A stretch of 64,000 nt of DNA, taken from assembly GCA_036924085.1 (NCBI GenBank), contig JAVGWX010000002.1:88920941-88984940 (forward strand), given 5' to 3'. The position numbers and the translations under genes were made by a program. The stretch is from Ariolimax columbianus. Taxonomy: Eukaryota; Mollusca; Gastropoda; Stylommatophora; Arionidae. Within the stretch, counting starts at the first letter, position 1. Each line of letters opens with the position of its first letter. A model generated the notes under the pieces. The model searched no databases. It saw only the letters and a list, made by a program, of their open reading frames with translations, and was not told the DNA's origin. This document shows positions 57,573 through 64,000 of this stretch, one piece after another.

Positions 57573-57806
57573 TAGAGTAGCAGATCTGGTCAATAAGGTA
57601 TGTTGTGCCATGCACCATACCGGGTAAACCCATTTACTAGGAAAATTCATATTTCTCAAGTCCAGTACAAATTGAATGAGCTACATATGTGCGAAATTTC
57701 AACTTTCTCCTCCTAGTCCTTCATAGTCGGGGTAAAGACTTATGACAAGCCCCTTGTATAGTTTTCACATGACTGTCAGAGGTAAAATCGAGAGAAAGCC
57801 ACTGGC

Positions 57807-58060
57807 ATGACCATGGGTGCCCTGAATGCAAAAGTTAACACAAGAATTATATTTTGGAATGTTAGGAAGATGAACGAGGGAGACAAATTAAAAGATATTA
57901 AATCAGAAATGCGGAATTATAGATACAAAATCTTGAGGATAAGTGAGAGTAGATGTATGACAGATTCAACCATTAGTCACCCAATCAGAGCACCTAGTAG
58001 TTTGATAACCATGAAGATAAGTAGGGAGAGCTTGTTTTTAACCATACTCAAATTTTAGAA
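57807..58060 (+). mobile_element. LINE endonuclease fragment
   Basis: Reads RIIFWNVRKMNEGDKLKDIK then SEMRNYRYKILRISESR, matching the start of the apurinic-type endonuclease domain of LINEs (xATWNVRTMxxxxKxxxxxxEMxxYxxxxLxxSExRW). It is the only endonuclease piece seen in the window. Confidence 0.82.
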
Positions 58061-58385
58061 CCATTTAACAGGAATCTATGTTAAGACATATAAAATTGCG
58101 GGGGAAACAGCGCACTTCATAGCGCGCTAATCATTGGTCGGAATAATTGCGTTGGAACGCAGAGATGAACTTTTCCCTCCAAAATGGAAGACGCGTTATA
58201 TGGCGGGAACAGGGCAATCATATGATGCCATCCCACCTCGGACTGAATAGAATTGAGAGATGAGAAGCGATAGTAGAAAAAGAATGACAAATGAGCGGTT
58301 CAGTAGTTCAGAGACACATCTAGTATAGACGAGTGCAGGAACAAACACCAACCTCACAGATTGATGCAGGACTCTCCCGTTAAAT
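58061..58385. other. Unassigned DNA
   Basis: Locally less A+T-rich (gcgggggaaacagcgcactt); contains no recognised element, frame or exon. Confidence 0.4.
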
Positions 58386-58389
58386 AAAA

Positions 58390-58486
58390 AAAGATCTTAG
58401 TGCCACTTAGTGGGTCGACCCAGAAGCCGTTGCGGTCTGAAAAAACATTTCAGCGCACTAACCACTGCGCTACGCGGCTCCCCCTG
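58390..58486 (-). repeat. tRNA-like SINE head, family C
   Basis: Minus strand begins ggggagccgcgtagcgcagt ggttagtgcgctg (A box); gggtcgaccc may be a decayed B box. Only the head is present. Confidence 0.7.
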
Positions 58487-58811
58487 TAAATACCCTTCGT
58501 TAATTTTTCTTCTAGTTGCAGTCTTAGATTAGGAGTGGTAGTAATCCTGTTTGTATAATGATCCAAGTGATTATGCCCTGGGAACTTAGCACTGACGTTC
58601 CACCTGGGTAATATCCATGCAACAGCTGGATAGGTTAGCTAGATAGTTTTACAGTAGAGCAGAAGCCGTGGTATTGTTATTCCCAGTATACCTATTGTCT
58701 CTGGGATGTAACAGTTGCTGTAAATAAATTATGTCCTTGTGATTGATTCAGTGGAGTTGCTGTGTAGTGTGGCTCTGTCATGGATTGCAGATTGGTCACA
58801 GGGACCAGGAT

Positions 58812-59140
58812 GTATGAAGGACGTTCAAATCAAACAGGGACATTTTGTTCTAGTTCTACCTGAAAGGGTTTTAGCGTGCTAGAACTATCATTAGTCAGGG
58901 CCACTTTTGTCCTATTACTGCTAGGTGGTCTACTTGCCATGGGCCAGTCACATGACAGATACAAGGCGTGTTCAAATGAAACTGGACCAAATCAGCAATG
59001 TATGAAGAATGACTGCAGACTGGGTGAAGTGGAGACAGTGTGCTGTTGCCCAAAAGATGTTATCACCAAGTAACTAAGAATAGGAAGAACATCTTGTGGC
59101 TAACCAGAAAGCAGCTATTAGTACATTTAACTGGGCAAAA
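58812..59140 (+). mobile_element. mariner 5' end, with a second mariner end inside
   Basis: Starts with gaaggacgttcaaatcaaac and matches 31046-31190 to about 58955. At 58962 a different terminal repeat begins (aaggcgtgttcaaatgaaac), the same as at 40405-40423 reversed. A 65-codon frame across the junction is not a gene. Confidence 0.78.
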
Positions 59141-59144
59141 ACTG

Positions 59145-60388
59145 TGTACCAGAGCCGATCAATTTGATGGAGCTCTGCCATAGACGGTAAAGGGGTCTGC
59201 TCTATTCTATTGCACTCTACACTCACTCTAAACAAAATTCAAGTAACACTAAATAAAAATACAATAAATCAGATTATTTGTTCAAGTAACACTGCCAACT
59301 ATAAACTCTCTAACAACTTAAATTCTTTCTCTCACATACTTATCTAAAACACTCCTACCGCTAAACCTAACCAATCGATACTGTTATTGCCCGGTTCTTT
59401 CTCCTCTCCTAATCTGGTCAGCTGCGATCGAACTTTGTTGTGGATTGCTGATTGATGTTAAAGTTCATATGTTCTGAACCCAAGTATGACGTCTGTGGTC
59501 TTGTTCCTTTTTGTCGGTGGTGGATCAAAGTGGTCAGGATAGACTGTACCAAATATGATCCATGGGATCACTGGAAAACTGCCTCTAGCTGGGATTGACA
59601 ACTTACATTCACGTGATCAAAGTAATGTCGACATGATCAGTGGGACTGCATCAATATGATTAATGGGATGACTGGAAGACTGCCTCTACAAGCTACTGAC
59701 TTGTAATAATGACCGACACATAATTTGAGGGTAATTACCTTGCTTGTTACGTGTCTATCTCAACTACCTCTCTTCGTCGCCTAAATATCAACTCAAATCT
59801 GCCTCAACTGCATATTTCTGTAGCCTGTCCTCCACTGAGCGTCTCTTTCCAAAGTACCTCTGTCTCTGAAGTGAAGTGTTCTCTGTCTGTTTCTGAAGTG
59901 AAGTGTTCTCTCTCTGTGGTTCTCAACTCAAATCTGTCTCACTCCATCGCCTGCCCTCCACCGAGTGTCTCTTTCGAAAGTGATCATGTGATTTTCAAAA
60001 TGGCACGCGTTTTTATCCGTCTGCTTGCCTTTATCCCCCATCCTGTTCACGTGGTTTCCAGACAGCACGGGTTTATCGGCAGCAACAAGTCTACCCATCT
60101 ATCACCACTAATCATTCTAGGTGTGGACACATGACCTGCAACTTATGTCAGGTTACGTATGTTTACCACAACTCCCACTTGTGCGGTTTGAGACAAAGCA
60201 TATGTGGTACATTTTGGTTACTCAAATTCTGGTGGGACTGAGCTCAGCTGCACTGACTCAAATTCCACGAAAAAGACAGAAAAAATGATGGTTGTCTAAA
60301 CTCTTTCTATGTTCCTCCCAACTGTTACATGTTAAAACATGTCTAAGCTCTTACCTATATATTGTCTCTACAGATAAGTTCTGTTACA
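59145..60388 (-). mobile_element. Solo LTR-like element, copy 3
   Basis: From TGTACCAGAGCCGATCAATT to agttctgttaca, flanked by actg and attg. Body motifs tggaagactgcctctacaag and gtgttctctctctgtggttc are shared with copy 2. Confidence 0.82.
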
Positions 60389-60429
60389 ATTGCAAACACC
60401 CACACATTAAATTGTAACATTTGAAGCAG

Positions 60430-60900
60430 GAGAGCAGGGTCCGCTATGCATGACCTCCATCGTGTGTAAAAAGTTTTGGGACAAAAATCTGCATTTACCA
60501 GTCCTGCTTTACTACTCCCAAACCTGGACATTGCTGAAACATGACATGTCGAGACTAGAAGCCTTTCATATGCGCAACCAACGGTGTTTCCTGGGCATCC
60601 AATGGCATGATTACATCCACAACGTGGAGGTCTCTGCTAAAACAGGTCTCTTCCCAATCATAAACACTTGACCACCACCGAGTTTCTTTGTTTGGTCATG
60701 TTGTACAGCTGTCCCAGGAAACTCCGGCCCACAAGATACTACACAAGTCGTTCCTCAGTGTCAAAAGTATTCCCCTGACCGGCTGGAGGCACAGAGGAGG
60801 CCGTCCCCTAACAGTATGGCTCCAGCAAATAGCAACCTCCTCTGCCCTGGATGAGGCCTGGAACCACGCCACAGCTGTGGGTCATGATATGGCCGACTGA
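60430..60900 (+). mobile_element. LINE C-terminal tail
   Basis: Reads LLYYSQTWTLLKHDMSRLEA then FHMRNQRCFLGIQWHDYIHN and, after a shift, FGHVVQLSQETPAHKILHKS and WRHRGGRPLTVWLQQI. Standard LINE tail (YGSETWTLLKxxxxRLExFHMRCxRxILGIxWxD). One frameshift near 60675. Confidence 0.92.
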
Positions 60901-60954
60901 CACAATGGCATCAGATGCCTAAGCGAACATTATTATTATTAGAGCAGCTGGATG

Positions 60955-61440
60955 GCTGAGCTTCAATTGCAGAAAACCCATAACGTTGAAGTAAGCGCTC
61001 GCACCTTCAACAGTATGGTTATTCCAGCAATGATGTTTGGCTGCGAGGCAAAGAACTTACAAAAAAACAGAGGAAATGAAGCTTCAAGTTGCTCAAAGAG
61101 CAATATGAGGAAGAACACTGAGATTCCCTACGGGACTAAATTCACAACACCAATATCAGGCATAACAGCATTGAATGAGCTGACAGCAGTCAGTGACTCA
61201 TAGTTGGCTGCTTGCATCAGGGTCAGTGAACCAGAGCTGACCAGGGCCCTATTCCGCCTCCAAGCACGGCCCTGCAAACAGGCTGCACTAGTGTAATCTG
61301 GCTAAAAAATTAAGGGTCACAGTAGGAAGGCAAACAAGGTACCCGAAAAAGCCAATGAAATCAGATGTGTCAGCCCAAAATGCACAGATATCGCAACCTC
61401 ACTGTAAACTATGATGCAACATCACAACATGCTTTTCAGG
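60955..61440 (+). mobile_element. LINE family K tail, plus-strand copy
   Basis: Reads HNVEVSARTFNSMVIPAMMF, GCEAKNL, KKQRK and KLLKEQYEEEH, then continues in the family K 3' region (gagctgacagcagtcagtga, gcttgcatcagggtcagtga). This copy links the RT tail to the K repeats found elsewhere. Confidence 0.82.
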
Positions 61441-61675
61441 ACAAACCGTAAAGAAGATGAAATGAAAGCTCCTTCAATTGTGTCATAAACCCTGCGATGT
61501 TAAGAAAATACAGATGGGCCAAGCATGTCTATAGATGCCATTTAACTTTCGACACCCACTCAGTCGTCCTCCAATGAGAGAGAGAGAGATGACCTTAACT
61601 ATTGTGGTTTGGTGACATCTGCAGGATGAAAGAAGACCAACGATAAGAAACCAAGCACCAGATCCTTATGTGATT
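61441..61675. other. Unassigned DNA
   Basis: Possibly more LINE-derived sequence (agatgggccaagcatgtcta gives WAKHVYR), too decayed to assign. Confidence 0.4.
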
Positions 61676-62195
61676 TTCTTCTTCTTCGCACACTGTCAGG
61701 CATTGACTTGAATTTGTTCTATGAAATCAGTGGTCATCCTGAGGCTTTCGACACTACCATAGAGCTTTTCTAGAGTGGCTACTGGTGATCGCCATATGAG
61801 CTTTCTCTGGTCCTCATATGCCAGGCAATTTTGGAGCAGAGGTCCAGGGGTCCTTTTCCCAGTACCACAGGTGTATTTGTCATTAGCACCTATCTTAATT
61901 TATTGAATAGATGGTAGTCTGTTGTGCCCTGTGCGGAGTCTGAAAACTACCACCTGCTCTCTTCTGTTCAACTGGTCATTTCTTGCATCATTTCTTGTGC
62001 AGCCAGTATGCTCTGTTTCCCATTTGTCCATCTGGCCCTAATAAACCTTTTGAACTCTTCGTAGGTCACACTAGAATCTGGTTGTGGTAACCCTCCACCT
62101 TCTTTTGCCAGTCTGTCTGCCTCCTCATTGCCTTGAATGTTACAGTGGGATGGGACCCACTGTACTATGACTCTTCTGGGTTTGGACTGCTGGTA
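61676..62195 (-). mobile_element. RNase-H LINE copy D, oldest
   Basis: Minus strand keeps WVPSHCNIQGNEEADRLAKE, VTYEEFKRFIRAR and the start of the tail, but with several shifts and lost residues, unlike the other copies. It ends in a short (GAA) run. No TSD seen. Confidence 0.9.
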
Positions 62196-62199
62196 TAGT

Positions 62200-62387
62200 T
62201 GACCAGTTCTCTAGATAAATCTTGCTGTAGTGAAGCGTTCGTCAATGCTCCCAAATAACACTGTGTGAAGATTTGTTTTCATGGGTTGGTACTCAGTTGA
62301 CTAAGTACATAAGGCTTGTAAGATATGTTCGACTGTCTGTGCTGTTTGTATACACGTACACGTAGATGAAAGGGTCAATTTGAGTCT
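62200..62387 (-). mobile_element. Another RNase-H LINE tail, target of copy E
   Basis: Minus strand reads RLKLTLSSTCTCIQTAQTVE then HILQALCT, a different family's Cys/His tail. It is interrupted by copy E and probably resumes at 63739. Confidence 0.65.
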
Positions 62388-62403
62388 GTCTAAGTGGCTA
62401 TTC

Positions 62404-63722
62404 TTCTTCTTCTTCTTCGTACGCTGGCAAACGTAAACCTGTATTTTTTTGAAAAAAGCAGCGGTCATCCTGAGGCTGTCGACACTGCCATAGAGTTTGT
62501 CTAGTGTTGCCACTGGTGATGGCCACATGTGCTTTCTCTGGTCCTCGTATGTCGGGCAGTTTTGCAGCAGATGTTCAGCGATCATTTTCCCGGTACCACA
62601 AGTGCATTCGTCAGTGCCACCTATCTTCAGTTTATTGAATAGGTGGTACCTCAGTCTGTTGTGTCCTGTGCGGAGTCTGAAGACCACGACCTGCTCTCTT
62701 CTGTTCAGCTGGTAATAGGCATTGTTTTTTGTGTAGCCAGTATGTTCTGTTTCCCATTTGGCCATGTATCTGGCCCTAATAAGCCTTTTCGACTCTTCGT
62801 AGGTCACACTAGGATCTGGTTGTGGTAGTCTTGCACCTTCTTTTGCCAGTCTGTCTGAGTCCTTGTTGCCTTGGATGTTACAGTGGGATGGAACCCACTG
62901 TACCACTACTCTTTTTGGTGTGGACTGCTGGCATAGTTGACAGAGTACTGCTCTTAAATCATTAAGTTCAGTATTTTTCTGGCTTTTTAGTGCTGTAACT
63001 ACGGCCAGGGCATCTGTAAACAGGACTATCCGGCTTTCATTGCTTTCGCCTGTCAGCATTGCTTCTACCGCAGCCCTCAGTGCCTCTGCCTTCCCTCTGA
63101 AATTGCTTGAGAATTTTCCAGTTGCCACTGCCAGTGTTATTTTTCTAACATTTGGTAGGCTCAGGAATACCCCTGCCCCTTTGTTACAGAACTGTCGGTG
63201 TATGCATGGGTCCATTCCATGCTAGGGTAGTTTTCCGTTATGTACCTCAGGGTTATATCTCTTCTTTCTTTTCCAGTCTGGCTGTTCTTGTTTCCAATAC
63301 CTGGTATATTTTCTACCACCTCCGGGTAAGTTTGCGTACAGTAGGGATGGGCTTTGGTATTGTTACGGTGTTCATAGGGTCTTCGCTCATCTTTGCTTTG
63401 GCTATTTATGCAAAGTTTCTCCGCTTTAGTTTCCCATTTCAAAATCTATTTAGTCTCTGATGCACTGGATGGTCTGTCAGTCTTCTGAGTTTCTCTGCTT
63501 GCTGCTGGGCTCTGCAGTCTCTTCTGTCGGTCATGGATTGCAGTTTTGTAATCTTTTTAAGCTCTACAATTGGCGTTGACTTCATGCCTCCTGTTATAAC
63601 TCTCATGGCTTGGTTTTGAAGTTTGCTAATTTTATCAAAGTTTGCCTTTGCTGCTGTTGTCCATGCCGCAATGCCATACTCGAGAACTGGTCTCACTCTT
63701 CCAGTATACAGTTTCTTTAGTA
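62404..63722 (-). mobile_element. RNase-H LINE copy E, with 16-bp TSD
   Basis: A 5'-truncated copy: RPVLEYGIAAWTTAAKANFD, MTDRRDCRAQQQAEKLRRLT, then after a 3'-ward gap RNase H (LFTDALAVV, WVPSHCNIQGNKDSDRLAKE) and ECTCGTGKMIAEHLLQNCP. gtctaagtggctattc at 62388-62403 and 63723-63738 is a perfect target duplication. A short deletion removes the end of the YTDxSVT motif. Confidence 0.97.
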
Positions 63723-63738
63723 GTCTAAGTGGCTATTC

Positions 63739-64000
63739 AATTGGTTGTATCATGTTCTCAAGCAGAACTTATCACCTACTCTGCTTGATCAAGACAGTGA
63801 TAGTTGTCCCTCGTCAACTTCCTTCATAGCTTGGAAAAGAGAGATAAAAATTGGGACTTCCTGACAGACACAAAGAAGAAAATGGAGAGGTAGAGAGAAT
63901 ATGTAACAGACTTGTATAACTACACTAAGACTACAGAGAAAACTACACTATCCAAGCTGACCAAATTTTAAGGAGTCTGATTTGGAAGAGAAGAATCTGC
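63739..64000. other. Right edge, LINE target and unassigned DNA
   Basis: The first part is the downstream flank of the copy E insertion; the rest shows no recognised signal. Confidence 0.4.

Noticed and set aside
58876..59073. Small secreted Cys-rich protein (signal-like start, MKNDC, CCC)
   Set aside because: The frame crosses the joined ends of two mariner elements; the first ~100 bp also occur in the mariner at 31040, so this is coincidental.

Overview
This is animal genomic DNA, not bacterial. Introns are long, splice sites are GT-AG, A+T is high, simple repeats are many, and nearly all the sequence outside one host gene is transposon debris. The mix of RNase-H-bearing LINEs with (GAA)n tails, RTE-like and CR1-like LINEs, Tc1/mariner elements and tRNA-headed SINEs, with an invertebrate-looking sodium/proton exchanger, suggests a mollusc, perhaps a gastropod. 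That placement is inference from general resemblance; no search was run.

One host gene is visible: a plasma-membrane-type Na+/H+ exchanger (SLC9A/NHE) on the minus strand. Sixteen exons run from 57262 down to 8971, with a possible seventeenth at 8010-8042. All reading phases join without a stop, giving 1371 nt of coding sequence spread over about 48 kb. The exons cover the transport core from an early membrane helix, through DPVAVLAVF, the GESLLND ion-binding motif (split across an intron) and AYGGLRGAV, to the start of the cytoplasmic regulatory tail. The N-terminal exons and most of the tail were not found.

The introns hold layered mobile elements. (1) A young RNase-H LINE family is present in five copies (A-E). 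Four have clear target-site duplications (TSDs), and one is split by a CR1-like LINE. (2) Many 5'-truncated reverse-transcriptase tails come from at least six other LINE families. (3) Three solo LTR-like elements have TG...CA ends. (4) Tc1/mariner copies include two near full-length ones and two head-to-head or tail-to-tail palindromes. (5) A piggyBac-like MITE is flanked by TTAA. (6) There are several tRNA-derived SINE families. One is modular: the same head and body carry three different 3' tails, and one tail is identical to the 3' end of the CR1-like LINE. (7) A roughly 310-bp family ends in (AAC)n.

Tandem arrays are frequent. The most notable is a ~44-bp array at 26571-27150, which repeats the 3' splice site and first codons of an NHE exon roughly nine to twelve times immediately upstream of that exon. 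Others are a near-perfect 35-bp array (44753-45102), a 53-bp array (51901-52175), a ~41-bp array (32490-33480) and a ~45-bp array (4040-4515). No RNA gene, CRISPR array, origin or second host gene could be supported.
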